NCBI GenBank assembly: GCA_023512835.1
Contig: CM042084.1
Location: forward strand, 12,239,842-12,303,841
DNA: 64,000 nt
Source: Taxillus chinensis
Lineage: Eukaryota; Streptophyta; Magnoliopsida; Santalales; Loranthaceae
Direction of reading: 5' to 3'
Every line of letters starts with the position of its first letter. Positions within the stretch are counted from its first letter, which is position 1. The translations under genes were made by a program, and so were the position numbers. The notes beneath the pieces are model-generated. The model worked only from the letters and a program-made list of their open reading frames with translations, was not told the DNA's origin and made no database searches. Shown here piece after piece: positions 48,301-61,149 of the stretch.

Positions 48301-49724
48301 CTTTTTCAAACTCAATACACAATTTAGAGCTTTAGGATTTGACGACGGACTTAAAAAGTAATTACAAATGCTTTACGCCCAATCATTCAAATTGTTTCGA
48401 TAAAAAAAAAACATAGTAAGAAAGAACACAAAAATGTGTCAATATATGGTAAATTAGAGTCATTTTCGGTCCCCAAAACTAATCTATAAAAGATGATCAA
48501 GAAGTTTCAATGTTACAATGTGAATAGGATGTGATGCCAAAGCAAGTTTTTAATGGTCAAAAATTCACCTATTTCTTAGAAAAATATTCTCCTATTCTTT
48601 TACAAAAATATCCATATTATTTTTAATTAAAATAATTGTATATATACATATATATAAATTAAGCACACAAGAAAACATAATAATATATAAAAATGAAAAA
48701 TATGTGTATAACTACCTTGAGCCATCATCGCATAATAAGAATAAAAAAAGTTTTATCAAACAATAACTATTTCTTAGTGTACAAGCGACAAGTGCTCCCC
48801 TTAATAGGAAATAAATAATACAACATAAAATATTTATATTAAAGGAAAATAACTCTTGTAAGCACTCTATGCAAGTCTCGCGTAATCACCATTGATGTGG
48901 CATTATATGGTTGGAAATTAGCGTTACTGATATAATACAAACCTTAATCATATGACGTTACATTAGTGATGTCTGCACTGGGCTTGCATGGGATACTTGT
49001 ATCTAGTAATACTTTATATCAAATATATGAAGAATAAATTTGTGCTTCAATGTGGTGACAACTTACAAAGTCATGTAATCCATCTAATATGGTGCTAGTG
49101 TCTTACATAATAACTAAGAGTGCCTTTTTGGAATGGTCATGTTGTTCTCATGAGTTAAACAACATCCAATGGTAGCCTGACATATCATTAATTCTATCTT
49201 AATTCCATGAACTAAACCACATATGGATGAGATAATGATGGGATAAGCTATAGCGGTGCCGATAAGATAAGGTGCAACAGGTTGATGAGATGACATCGCA
49301 AGGATGGTAAGGAGCGTTCAGGATGTGATAAGCGTAATTCGAGCTCTAAAAATCATGAATGATAGTGATGTGTTCATGTTCATAAAGCATATTAGTGCTC
49401 CCTACAACTAGATCAGAGATCTTCAACTGCTCCAACCCTGACAATTAGATAGGGGCCACGTTAAATTATTAAGAAGAGTAACAAATCCCTTAGGCATTAA
49501 GGTAGTTAACTTTTTTTTGTCTGTCAATTCAATTATTTGTTCTTTTTTCATGTTATCAAAACTCATGTGTATCCATGGTTTTTTTTATTAAAATTGAGAA
49601 TAAAATTTCATCTCCCTTCTTTACCAAGTAACTTAGTTGTTGTGGTGGTGTGTTGAGATTAGTGGATTAAAAAGTACAATGTATTTGTGTTATAGGTGAG
49701 TGATAAGACAAATCCTACATTGTA
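45369..49724. other. AT-rich intergenic DNA, no gene supported
   Basis: Starts with the G-rich continuation to about 45520, then AT-rich sequence with an (AAT)n run at 47944-47969. The 147-codon frame at 47433-47876 has no recognisable domain or biased codon use and is not annotated as a gene. Confidence 0.5.
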
Positions 49725-49729
49725 AAAAC

Positions 49730-50930
49730 TTATATTTGGGTTAGCTCCACAAATAGTTGTAGATTGGTGTTGATAATATCTAAAAAGTGATGTGGCTGTT
49801 GATACGAATGTTTTAACTATAATTGGGTTTGATTTTAAGTTCAAAGGTTTGGAGGTCTATTTTATCATTTTTGGTAATTCTTTGAGTTAAAATAAGTAAT
49901 AAAATATAGGCATATGTGTGTGTTATGTGTGTATAAGAGAGAGATCATATTGTAGTGTACACATTTGGGAGAAAGGAGGAAAAAGGAACTTGAATCTAGG
50001 GATTTATGGTCATCTAAACCATGCAAAGGATTCTAGGTAGGTGGTTCTACATTTCCATATTAACATAGGGCTTCTTCTACGTTTAGTTTGTAAGGAATTG
50101 AGAAATTGAGTATGAACTCTAGAAATTGGGGACTTTTGATTTAAGAACGAATTTGTTAAATTGGAGTTAAATGAATGATATATGTGGGAATTGTAGGTTT
50201 TCTTGGTTTGGATCGTGCATTACAAAGAATTGCTTTTGGAGGTTGACATTCGAAAATTTGGGTTGTACGTTGTTTTTGGTGAAGAATCACAGAAATTTGA
50301 ATATTTTGATCGAGTGTTAAGATGAAAAGACTCGTATTTGGGTTACCTCCATAAATAGTCATAGATTAGTGTTGATAATATCTAAAAGGTGATGTGACAA
50401 TTGATGTGAACATTTAAACTGTAATTGGATCCAATTTTGAGTTTGGAGCTTCAGAGGTCTATTTTGTGAATTTTGGTGATTATTTGAGTTAAAATAAATA
50501 ATAAAATAGAGGTGTGTGCGTGTGTTTGTGTATGTGTGTGTGAGGGAGGGAGAGAGAGATTGAATCGCAGTGTACAAGTTTACAAGGAAAGAGGAAAAAT
50601 AAGCTTCAATCTTGAATCTTAGGATTTTTTATCATGCCAACCACACAACGATTCCAAGTAGGTAGATCTACCTTTGTATATTAATATAGGGTTTATATTA
50701 CGCTTATTTTGTAGGGAATTGAAAAGTTGAGTATGAACCCTAGAAATTAGAGACTTTTTATTTAAAATAAATTTGTTAAATTGGAGTTAAATGAATGATA
50801 TATGAGGAGATTATAGCTTGTCTAGGTTAGAATCGTGCGAAAGGTTGAAATTTGGAAATTTGGGTTATAAGTTGTTTTTAGTAAAGAACCTTAGAAATTT
50901 GGGTATTTTGATTAAGTGTTGAGATAAAAA
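49730..50930 (-). mobile_element. Two tandem copies (period about 602 bp) of a Gypsy LTR 3' part
   Basis: The plus strand reads TATTTGGGTTASCTCCA...GGAGTTAAATGAATGATATATG twice, offset by about 602 bases with many small changes. Read on minus, it matches the 3' half of the Gypsy LTR at 43411-45368, including the AATTGGATCCAA.TACAGT block. These are decayed, truncated LTR copies in reverse orientation. Confidence 0.65.
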
Positions 50931-51177
50931 GAGTTGTTAATTTTTTTTGGCTCTATTTTGATTAGTATAGTGCTACAAAATTGCATATTTAATGTTAATT
51001 ACAATCATTGAATTCTGTGGTTGGAGGTGAAAAATGGAATCTGGATGGCAAAAATTGCATATTATAGTAGATTGGGAGTGTTTTCCACGCCATATTGTAG
51101 ATGGCTTGATGCTTCTATGTGTGGCCAACATGTGGTGTATGTGAAAAAATAGGGGGCGGCAGCTCTCAGGTGTCGTT

Positions 51178-53275
51178 TGTCATGTCCCTAATTTTGGAGA
51201 ACCAGAACCAATCATGTGACTTTCCCCCATGCCTATTCCCAAAAGACCTAGGGGTTGGTAACAAGAACCTAAAGTAGACATATACCATGGGTGCTATCTC
51301 AATTCAACATACAATCATACATCAAGGATATAAAAGTATTTTCTCAAATGCCATCCAACCAATCTTAAAACATTATAATATCAAATCATCATTCCATAAA
51401 TATTAAACCATTCATTACAACTATCTACAGACCCATGTCTGGGAATAAAATAAACAAATAAACAAATAATAATAAACTAGGATTCATACATAAATAGAAA
51501 TCTCAACCTTACTATTGATTTAGCTAGCTCCTATCAGAACCTTAAAAAAATTAACAAGTAGGGGTGAGCACAAAGCTCATTAAGTGAACTACCATTCCTC
51601 ACTACCCATCTACTACTAAGTTACATGCTATGTGCTCATGTGCGTATATAGTGAGAGTTATTATTAGATGTTAATGCGGCACCTAATTATACAAACCAGT
51701 ATTCAAATCGTTACATAGGCACCCACATAGGAAACCATATCCATCATCCATGCCACAGTGACAGAGGCTCGCAAGCCAAACTATCGAATTATCGAGCCAT
51801 ATCTCAGTGACAGAGGCTCACAAGCCAAACTGTCAGTTTATTGAACCTAGTACACACAAACTATGCATTCATATGTACTATAACATAATAACATCTCAAA
51901 CAATCATATCATGAGTCATTATATCATTTCATGATACATAAGTCTTACTATTAAGCATTCATCATATAACATCCGCAGTATAACTATACCAGTGTACAAT
52001 CATTACGAATATATTTTCAACATAATAATAAATATATACACCTCAATTATAACAATGAAAGACACACTACAATCCTCAAATGATCGTTAGGGTTCCCCTC
52101 TAAAGGTTTCAAGCTTAAATTCTCATTAATAAACTAAAAGAAACAAAACAAGTTGTTAAAATAGTGCAAATTCTATCGAAACTTTAAAAAATCATAATTA
52201 ATTCTACAGAACTTCGATTGGCTTATAAAACCTACTATTTTATATATATTTCAACTGGTTATCCATAACAAATATAAAAAAAATATACATGGTGACACGC
52301 CACCTGCAAGTTGCTTTGTGCACTGCCACATGTGCACCTTGCACGTCCCCTCGCCCCATGCTCAACTCCCACTATGCGCATCCCACATGCACGCCACGTG
52401 CACGAACGTTCACATCAATACATGCACCATAACATGCCATTCCATGCTTTTTTGAACTATGTACCATCCTATGTAGTCATCGTTCAATTCGTTAACATAC
52501 TTGTGTTTGAGCAACGTGTCGCTTAAAGCCTCGGGATGTCCTATCAATCAAGTTTTCATTTACGGATGATGAGTTATCAAGCACTAACACAATTATTCTG
52601 ATCAAGTTCACGGCTCTAAACCCTATCACAGTTGTATGCAAAACTTATTCATTCTTTGTTCAATCCCTAATGTAATCAACTTTAATTGTTATTTAATCCT
52701 AGAATAGATGAACAAGGATAGAATCACCTACCTCGAACACGAAGGAATTGGTTATAGCTGTCGAAACGCCCATAAATGCCATAAAACTCCAAGCTTTGAC
52801 TTTTCCTTCTCTCTCCTCTCCACAAAAGATGACTAAGGCTCCAAACACTTAAAGAATCAATATCCTACACCTCTAATACAACCTCCCTATTTATAGAGGC
52901 AGCCCAAGAGTTTAATTTCCATTTAACTTTGAGTTCTTTCCTATTAAGTAACCCTCTTATGCTAAATTTCCTAATTGTATTAAAACTCATATTTTAAACT
53001 ATTATAAAATATCAAAAAAGCTATACATTAATTAAAATTTATATTTATATTAAATATTAATATTTTAAAATCCCTAAGTAATCAAATTAACTAATTTACC
53101 CCTTAACTCTCCACATGAATTTTAAAATAATTTCTTGGTCATCCAAACCCTAAATAGGGCTCGATTGTAGTCAAAACGACTATATTTCTAGCCACTACCA
53201 TAAAATGATATCCTCAACCCCATATACGGGCTATCTCATGCTATTTCCAGATACAGGATATTAAATTGCCGCCAT
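51178..53275 (+). mobile_element. Gypsy-type LTR (second copy of the family), about 2.1 kb
   Basis: Begins TGTCATGTCCCTAATTTTGGAGAACCAGAACCA, the same opening as the LTR at 43411, and shares its late GTAGTCAAAACGAC and ATACGGGC-type region near 53160-53240. The right end is uncertain: TGG..ATACA near 53272 is a candidate, but no matching 5-bp duplication of TCGTT was found. No internal domains follow. Confidence 0.6.
51757..51836 (+). repeat. Two-copy 51-bp tandem repeat in the LTR
   Basis: CAGTGACAGAGGCTCRCAAGCCAAACTRTC occurs twice, 51 bases apart. Confidence 0.8.
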
Positions 53276-53857
53276 ACCTGGGTGTTGAGGCCAAACCCCC
53301 TATTTGGGCTTTCTTTTTTTGCATATTTGCTCTATTTTGACCGATTTGATCCATTTTTATGGTGTTTTGGGTTGTTATGATAAATGTAAAAGTATTGTTT
53401 TGATGTTGTTTGATGTTATTTTGGCATTATATGGTATAGATGATCGGTAATCCCATGGGAAACCCAATGATAAGCTTTGTAAAGGTAGATTTGGTATTTT
53501 GACTGCAATAGTATGTTTGTGCATGATATTGGAGCCCTGTTTGGTTAGGATTGAGTATTGTACATGTTTGTGATCGTTTTGATGATTGTGAGTGGTTGGT
53601 GAGCTTATGATATGTGAAGAGGTGGACTGGTTTTGATATGTGGCACTTACGGCCTCTAATGTTAAAGTATCAAAGGTTATTTGATAGGCTACGACCTAAT
53701 ACTAGAGTATTACATGTTGATTTGATAGGTTACAAGCTAATGTTGGGGCAGTGGAGGTTATTTTGATAGGCTAAGCCTGATGCTGGAGGATTGTGATATT
53801 GTTGTTGTGATAGAGTTGTTGGCTTTAATGCTAGAGGATTGAGTGTTATAATGGGAC

Positions 53858-54838
53858 TAGGGGTGTAAAATGGATTGCTGGTCTGCGGACCGTTATGCAA
53901 AATGGACAAACTAGAGTGGATCGGACCACTCTAAAACTGGTCCACTTGAATCACAGTCCTAAACGGGCTGGTCCATTTGGCTTGTGATCTGGGAAGACCA
54001 AAGCTAGACGAATCTGAACCAGTCCGCGAACCTGCAACCCTTTCCATTGTGTGACCCTAACTCTCCAAGTCCATATCAACCCATTGCCTGCTTCTCCCTG
54101 ACCCATCATTAATACCTATTTTATTACCCTTTAATTTAATTATTCAAATAGATACCCATCGATAATCATTAATTGATTATTAATTAATTAATATTTAATT
54201 ATTACCATTAGTACCAGTATCCCATTAGTCCATTATGCGTTACCCACTACCCTAATTCATAAATATCATAAGTCATCATAGTCTCACAGACAGTCGCGCA
54301 GAGGCACAGCAGCGAGTGTCTCCCTCCCTCGTCCAGTCCTCCTCCTTTTGTTCGGTCATCTTCCTCCTCGTCTAGAGAGATCCTCCATTGTCCTCATTGA
54401 TCCATTGCCCTCATCGATACGTCGTCCTTGTCAAGCCATTGTTGTCCGCGGTGTACTCCCCGCCCTTCCTCGAACTACTCTGTCGATTGTGTGAGAGTTC
54501 ATCTCCTCCTCAAGATTGCGTCATATTGCTCTGGTGGTGGGCCATCTCTTCCATTGCTATTATGTATTTATGTGAAATTAATTTCGTTTAACAGTTGACA
54601 TGATATTGTTTTTGGTATACTATGATCATTTAAGATTTATACTGATATTATTCAAGTTGGTATATTGGTATAGATTGGTTTTGGTAACTAGTATTTGTTG
54701 AAAAAAAACGGATTAGTCCCCCACTTGTCCGGTCCATATGCGGGCCGAACCGGACCAAAGAATTTCTAGTCCATGTAAAATGTGGGCCTAAACGAGCTAA
54801 TCCCATGATGGATCGGACTGGTTCATTTTACACCCCTG
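53858..54838. mobile_element. Non-autonomous hAT element, 981 bp
   Basis: Starts TAGGGGTGTAAAATGG and ends TTCATTTTACACCCCTG, an inverted repeat of 15 or more bases. Flanks AATGGGAC (53850-53857) and AGTGGAAC (54839-54846) match at 6 of 8 with two transitions, an aged target duplication. Subterminal GGTCCG/CGGACC words recur on both arms. A C/T-rich, less AT-rich patch at 54290-54540 may be a captured sequence. Confidence 0.75.
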
Positions 54839-55139
54839 AGTGGAACATAGTTCCCAATATGATGTGACGGGCAAAGTTCTAATGATTTGTATTATGATGT
54901 AAGAGACTAAGGCCTAATGTTTAGCATTATAATGTGACAAACTAAAGATTGATGATCTATGCTATGATGTGATAGTGGCTAAGGCATAATGTTTGGTTTT
55001 GTGATATAACTGGTTGAGATTTGATAAATGATGGCTTGTGGCGGGTGGTAAAGACCCCTAATGTGTGAGTATGATATATGATAAATGCCACTTGATATTG
55101 TGTTGTTGGTACATGGATAGTGAACACACCGATACATAA

Positions 55140-55465
55140 GGCTGTAAATGAATCAAACATTCATAAACAAGCTCATATTCGATTTGGTACGAGATCATTT
55201 ATGTTCATTCGTTAAGAAATAGTGTCACTCGTGAACAGTTCGTGAACATCATTATTATATTTGTAAACATGTTTGCAATTGCAAACGTTCATGAACAAGT
55301 GTTCACGAAAAGTTTTTGAATATTATTCATGTTTGTGAAAATTATTTATAAATGAAAAATTAATAAATCAATTAATATGTATAAAAGTTATTTTATTAAA
55401 TATAAATATATTTTTAGTAAATATAATTTAATAAATATATACTTTTATATTTTAAAAAATATATG

Positions 55466-55515
<50 letters not shown>

Positions 55516-55791
55516 CATTATTATTATATTTTCATGAACTATATATCAAACAAGAATAACACAACCTAATGATTAATTAATTGTGTATTTTTGGGATAGG
55601 TCTACAGTGTGAATTCTTTTTTGTAGTTGTTTAGGATTTTGCAATTATGTTCATAAATGTAATAAACATTTATTCATGAATGTTCGTGAACAACATAGTT
55701 TAAGGCCTTTGTTTTGTTTAGTTCATTAATGAATAGCGATGAATAAGTTTGAACACCTTATTACTTGGCTCAACTCGATTCGTTTACGGGG
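55140..55791. mobile_element. hAT-like MITE with GTTCATGAAC repeats
   Basis: Ends AGGCTGTAAATGAATC and GATTCGTTTACGGGG are imperfect inverted repeats. TGTTCGTGAACAA-type words recur throughout both arms. No convincing 8-bp duplication. It encloses a (TTA)n microsatellite at 55467-55515. Confidence 0.55.
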
Positions 55792-55930
55792 CATACCATA
55801 CACTATATGTAGAATCTAGATATTTGTTGGGTCATAGGGTGGTATGGATATGTAGGTCACCTACTGAATTTTTTGCTCACTCTACGTTATTATGTGTTTT
55901 TCAGGTGATACCAGAGAATACCTGATTGAT

Positions 55931-56099
55931 GCAATTTATCAGTCATTGTATTCTGATCATGTATTCATTCATCTTTTGGACATGGATCCATGGAAAGTTA
56001 TATTACTTTATGACATGTGACGTTGTGTTGTAATGATTTATAGTCATTGAGTTATTAATTAAGATGTGTATTCTTTGATTCTTGTTTCGATCTGGTTAA
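55931..56099. other. Short intergenic spacer
   Basis: AT-rich; nothing recognised. Confidence 0.4.
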
Positions 56100-56985
56100 T
56101 CTAAATCCCTAAGCTTCCAGAATATGTCTTCACAACTCTAATTTTTTGTTAACTCCTTCTTTAGTCTTATCAATCAAAACAATATCATTAGCAAACAACA
56201 GACATAATACATCCTCATGAATATTTTTGGTAATCCTATCCATTATTATTGCAAAGAAGAAAGGACTCGAAGTCAATTTTTAATGCATTCCTATTATAAT
56301 TAGAAACTCATCTATTAATCCACTATCGGTTCGACATTTGTAATGACTTTCTCATATATATTCTTTATTATACTCCCATATTTGAGAAGAATTATCTTCT
56401 TTTTCAAAGCCCACTAGAATACATTTCTAGGTACTTTGTCAAAGGCTTTATCTAAATCTATGAAGATGATGTGAAAATACTTTTTTGCTATTCCAAATCT
56501 TTCAATAAATCTTCTTAATATATAGATCACTTCCATAGTACATTTTTTTAGTATGAACCTAAATCGATTTTTTACAATTTTAACATATTTTCCTATACAA
56601 TGATCAATAAACTGTTCTCATAACTTCATAATATGACTATCATTTTTATTCCTCTTTAATTTGAGAAGTCTTATATATCACTTTTGTTTTTATATAAAGG
56701 CATCAAGGTACTGTTTCTGCATTGATCATAAATGTTATTATTTCGTCAAATCTTATTAAACAATGTTGTCGACCATTTAACCCCAAACTTACAAGATATT
56801 TTCAAACCTTGATAGCAATCTCACATCATGTCACTTTTATTTTTATATAAAGACATCAAGGTACTCTTCCCATATTGATAAGACATGTTATTACTCTATC
56901 AAATCTTGTTAAATAATGTTGTCAATCATTTAAACTCAAACTTATAAGACATTTTCAAATATCAATAAGAATTTTGTCGAGATAA
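56100..56985 (-). pseudogene. RTE-type LINE reverse-transcriptase fragment
   Basis: Read on minus, in order: a WSTTLFNKI-like block and TLMPLYKNKSDI (56680-56985, present twice), FIDLDKAFDKVPRNVF (near 56430-56475, the RTE 'FIDLEKAYDRVPRE' motif), KNIYEKVITNV, then LFANDIVLIDKTKEGVNKKLEL near 56120-56190. The last is the catalytic FADD box changed to FAND. Stop codons interrupt every block (for example directly after PRNVF). The 5' endonuclease and the 3' tail are missing. It is dead. Confidence 0.88.
56680..56985 (-). repeat. 153-bp tandem duplication inside the LINE remnant
   Basis: Two adjacent copies, TATATAAARRCATCAAGGTACT...TTTCAAA, offset by 153 bases (51 codons), differing at many positions, so the duplication is old. 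Confidence 0.75.
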
Positions 56986-57734
56986 TCTCTTTCTAGTTTT
57001 TGTACAATCTTATAAGAAAATTTTAAGTTCTAATCGTGCATTTTTTCAATCATGAAAAATATGTCAAGTGAACGATTTCAAAAGGACCTAAATTTAGTGA
57101 TGATAAAGCACGTGTAAGGTTTTAGTATTTCAGTATCCCTTAGAAATTTATTTTAAAAATTAATTAAATATTTATATAGTGTTTGTCTTGTTTATAAAAT
57201 TTTGTGATAATTAGATGATTATTTTTTTACAAATTCACTTGAAAAAACAAATAAATAAATAAGAGACGCCTATCAAATTTTATTTATTTATATTTTAATT
57301 TTTTAATTAAATTTTCACAAAAAAATAACTACTATAATATACAATAAATTAATTTTACTATTAATTTTTAAAATAAAATACGGTGCATATACTTATTGAA
57401 GTATATACCTTTTAAAATGCCTCCATCGTTGCATATACTTATTAAAAAGCCAAAACGAAAAAGAAAGACAACCAATAAAGTAGCACATCAAAATTCCATT
57501 AATCAATGTAGACCATTCTAGCGCAAGCACAGATTGTGAGGATTCTTACTTTGTACGATCCTAAACAAGGAAGAAAACATTTTTGTTTACTATAAAGTCT
57601 CAGTGACGAAAATTCTAACGGTTTGTCAAAAATTAATCACCTATTTCAGAAAACTAAACAAATTATAATAATTAAAACAACATCAACCCAATCAACACAA
57701 GTCAGATGTCACATCTCCCATCTCCGGCGATCCT
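56986..57734. other. AT-rich flank downstream of the WRKY gene
   Basis: Should include the 3' UTR of the minus-strand WRKY gene near 57734-57500. No clear repeat or other gene. Confidence 0.4.
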
Positions 57735-59006
57735 TCAGCTACTGCCGGCGGCTGTTGCGGCGTTGTTGGCTGTCCATGGGAGAGAAAACGTCGCCGGAAA
57801 CTGATCGGAAACAAAATCTCCGGCGGACCCTCCCTCAAGCTCCTCCAAACCCTCGAAGAAATCGTCGTCATTCATCGTCATTTCCGACAGCAACCCGAAC
57901 TCCTCGTCCTCATCTTCTAATTCCGCTGCCAAATCGTCCTCGGCCACTCTGCTGTCGGTCATCGCAGCCGGCGAGGGCGACGTCGTATTCGAGATCCCGC
58001 TCCCGGGAGAGCATGGGGAGGGGGGGGAGGCCTTGTCCGCAGGCTTTCCGGGATCTCCGTCCGGGGCGTCTCCGGCGGTGGCAGAGGAGAAGGACGGCTT
58101 CTGACGGGTACTGCCGGCCAGCGAGTTCCGGTGAGTCGGAGCGGGGTGGTTGTGTTCGGCGGTGTATGTGACGATGAACATGGCCGGGTCGGACTTGTTC
58201 CGCTCAACCTGTTTCCGGGCCAAGCACCCCTTCGAGGTACTGCATCGGTAATATCCCCTGTTTCAAAAACAAACCAAAAACCCAATAAATCCTCGGTTTT
58301 CACCTACTTATGGAAACTTGAGCTTCAATAAAAATAAATAAATAAATAACACGTAAAAATCGAACAAAATTTAGAAACCCACCTTGGATACGGTGAACCT
58401 TTAATGGGCTTTTGTCCGTATTTCCGCCATGCCCACACGTCCGACGTGAGACCCTCAGCCGGGATGTGGCAAACCGTCTTTTGCTGGTTCTTCCTAAATC
58501 AGTGAATAATGGTGCAATTAATAAGAAAGATCTGATTTTGCGAAGTGGGCTTATGTCAATTGTGAATTTGTGGTCGGATAGTAAAGTTTCTAGAAGGGGT
58601 GTCCTTTAGCAACTGACCTTCTTTTGGTCCGATTGCCCTGGAGATTAGTTGCATGGAGCTGCTTCTGGTGGTGCTTCTGCGGCTCGAATCGCCGCTTTGG
58701 GCTGTGGTTTGGTTCCCCCAAGAGCGGCGGGGGCGGAGGCGGACCAAAGGACATGCTCTGTGGAGACAGAGAAGAGGGAGGGGGGGATTTGGGGAAGAAT
58801 GGCCTGTACAGTTCTTGTAGATCCTCAATAGTAGTGCTCCTGGACTCGAAGCGTTCATCAGGTGGGAAGGAGATGAGGCTGTCCTCTTCTATTTTCGGCC
58901 CAAGATGAACGTGCTGCCGCCGGAGATCCACCTCCTCCGCCGCCGGAGCTGCGGCGGAGGCCGCGCATCCCCTGACCACAGCGTGGAGATCCCAGTCATC
59001 CCCCAT
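57735..59006 (-). CDS. WRKY22: WRKY22-like group IIe WRKY transcription factor, three exons
   Basis: A nuclear DNA-binding regulator; AtWRKY22 and its relatives WRKY27/29 act in pattern-triggered immunity and senescence. Exons on minus: 59006-58618, 58493-58383, 58257-57735; all borders are GT-AG and both introns split Arg codons. The second intron, inside the WRKY domain at the PR|G position, is the conserved one. The product is 340 residues. WRKYGQK is at 152-158 and the zinc finger is C172-x5-C178-x23-H202-x-H204, the group II pattern. KRRKNQQK before the domain and the [10 protein letters not shown] tail after it (about 210-220) mark group IIe. The C-terminus is acidic, with a [14 protein letters not shown] block and a W..NNAATAAG end matching WRKY22 rather than WRKY27/29. 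The N-terminus has a Pro-rich run near 89-94. Start ATG at 59006 follows MGDDWDL, typical of the family. Confidence 0.95.
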
Positions 59007-59100
59007 TTAAGAATCTGATTCGACAACTCCGTGGGAATGGGGAAGCGGTGGCCGGTGAGGGACGGAGGGAATAGGACAAATGAAGGCGCTGACTTGTGGA

Positions 59101-59122
59101 AAGAGAGAGAGAGAGAGAGAGG
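59101..59122. repeat. GA/CT microsatellite upstream of WRKY
   Basis: A short (GA)n on plus, i.e. CT-rich on the coding strand about 100 bases before the ATG, a common plant 5' UTR feature. A second pyrimidine-rich tract lies at 59360-59420. Confidence 0.7.
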
Positions 59123-59293
59123 GGGGTGTTTTTGTGTGCACATAATGGTGGGTTGTGTGGTGCATTTATCTTATCCCACGTCTCGAGAGACAAATTGGGA
59201 AGGTGCTTCGCTTTCTAGAGAGAGAGGAAACGAGGAGAGAGAAAGATTGTCTGTCTCTTCAAGGGCCATGGGGAAACTGCTTTTGCTTTCCGG

Positions 59294-59299
59294 TTGACT
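59294..59299 (+). promoter_or_regulatory. W-box (TTGACT) in the WRKY promoter region
   Basis: A TTGACY core, the WRKY binding site, about 290 bases upstream of the WRKY start. Auto- or cross-regulation is common for this family, but a single hexamer is weak evidence. Confidence 0.35.
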
Positions 59300-59499
59300 T
59301 GTGAAAATGTCAAACCGGGCACTGCCTTATTACACCAGAAAGTCCACTCCACACACTCCCTCTATCTCTCTCTCTCTCTCTCTGCGGTCCACAAACACAC
59401 ACTTTTTCTCTCTCTCTCTCCCTCCCTCTCATCTCTGTTTGGACTCGATGCCCGTGAGCTTTGCCGACAAGCTGGATGCATAGGAATTGGTAGGTGCTC

Positions 59500-60465
59500 C
59501 TATCAATAGTCGTTCCTTAGGGCGACACCTTTGGAAACGCGGAGGGGCGCGCGCGTGTCCTCTAACACGTTGCCGCGTGTTCCATTATTTCGCCTTTTTT
59601 TCTTCTTCTTCTTCTTCTTCTTTTTAATAATTTGTTCGATAATTTCGCTAGTAGAATAGTTAATTATCAGGTGTTTTTGCCAAGCTAGTAAACCGAATGA
59701 GAGGTCATTTTGCCCGGAATAATACAGGCTCTTTTTAATCATGGAGATCGTCTCTTAATTTGTATGTGAGTGATTCGCCGCAGCTTTTTAAAAATTGGTT
59801 TTTAAAATAATAATAATTTTTAACAAATTTTTTTAAAAAGTTACTTTTTTGGTCTCATTATTTTATTTATTTATTTATTAAACTGTTATTTTTATAATTA
59901 TTTAAAAAAATTAAAATAAATATGGTGGGAAAAAAATAAAAAAATAAATATAATATGAGCAAATATAATATTTTAATAAATAAATAGCGAATAGTATTTT
60001 GTTAAATTTAAAATGTTATTCATCATTTTGTTAAATTTATTTTATTATAATTGATAGGCTAAAAAGTATGGTTTTAAGCATTTTTATTAAATTGGTTTCT
60101 CGGATCAAAAAATGTATATATATAGTTTTTAAAAATTGGATCCAAAAAATAAAAAATATATATAATATTGTGATCTAGTATAGTGAAATAGAAAAAATAA
60201 AAAATATTCGGATCTCCCGATAAAATTAAATTTAAATTTAAAAGCAGTTAGAAATTATTTTTAAAAATAATTATCAGATCCATTTATTTTAAAAACTAAA
60301 TTCTAAAATTAACTTGGTTTAAATTTGTTAAGCCCATCTACTGTTTTTAAAAGCAACCATATTTTTTAAAAGAATCCAATGATACCAAATGTACCCTAAA
60401 CATCGATTTAAGAATAGATATGTGACTGACATGTTTGGACAGCTCTACCAAGCATCAAAATAATT
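59500..60465. other. AT-rich intergenic DNA
   Basis: A (TTC)n run at 59600-59621, then very AT-rich sequence. No gene or bounded repeat seen. Confidence 0.5.
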
Positions 60466-60473
60466 GTTGGATA

Positions 60474-61021
60474 TAGGGGTGCAACCTACCATAGCGGGAG
60501 CGGGGTCTACCTATTATCGTACCCCACTCCCGCCTAGGCGGGTAATAAAATTTTAAAACCATACCCTGCCCTATGTGTAAACAGGTCGGGATTAGCATAG
60601 GGAGGCTTCATCCACCAGCTCCCCTTTACCGGCTTTTATTGATCTCTCTCTTAAAACAATCTAGCCTTTTAGAGGTTCCACGAAATCGTTGATAAGAGTT
60701 ATTCGGGTCCTATCGGAGGCGAAATCAACCTATTACCACATGCTATCCTCGCTTAGGTGGTAGATTAAATCATAAACAATAATTAAATAATAATATTTAA
60801 AATATTATAAAATTATAAATAAATATTATTAAAATTAGACGGAGCGCGGACAGGACAGGATACCTTGCTACCTATTATTGCTCCCTGTCTCTGCCTAGGA
60901 AGGTGTCAAGTTTAAAAATCGCACCTCACTCTTGCCTGAGCGGGATAACCTGCCCCGCATAGCAGGGGCGAAGCGGATAGCGGGCAGGGTAACGGGTGCA
61001 AGTATCCGTTGCCCACCCCTA
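60474..61021. mobile_element. Non-autonomous hAT element, 548 bp
   Basis: Starts TAGGGGTGCAAC and ends GTTGCCCACCCCTA, an inverted repeat. Target duplication GTTGGATA (60466-60473) and GTTAGATA (61022-61029) matches at 7 of 8. Subterminal GCGGG/CCCGC and GCCTAGGCGGG words recur in both arms around an AT-rich centre. Confidence 0.88.
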
Positions 61022-61149
61022 GTTAGATATGTATGTGTACGATAAACACACAACTTGAAACAATATTAGATCTGGTAATTGAAAAATTATTAAGATGAGG
61101 TTTATATAAATGTTGTCCCCATGATCTTATTGGTTGTCATTGTTGCCAA

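Larger units (their letters stand above)
53276..55930 (-). mobile_element. LTR-derived sequence in reverse orientation, host of two MITEs
   Basis: 53600-53850 and 54845-55080 hold degenerate units (GGCCTAATG.T.GAG.ATT...TATGATGTGATA) that read on minus like the repeat region of the Gypsy LTRs. The sequence on the two sides of the 53858-54838 element is continuous in type. Ends cannot be defined. Confidence 0.4.

Noticed and set aside
57623..58171. 182-codon plus-strand ORF opposite WRKY exon 3
   Set aside because: Arg/Ser/Pro-rich antisense shadow of the WRKY C-terminal exon.
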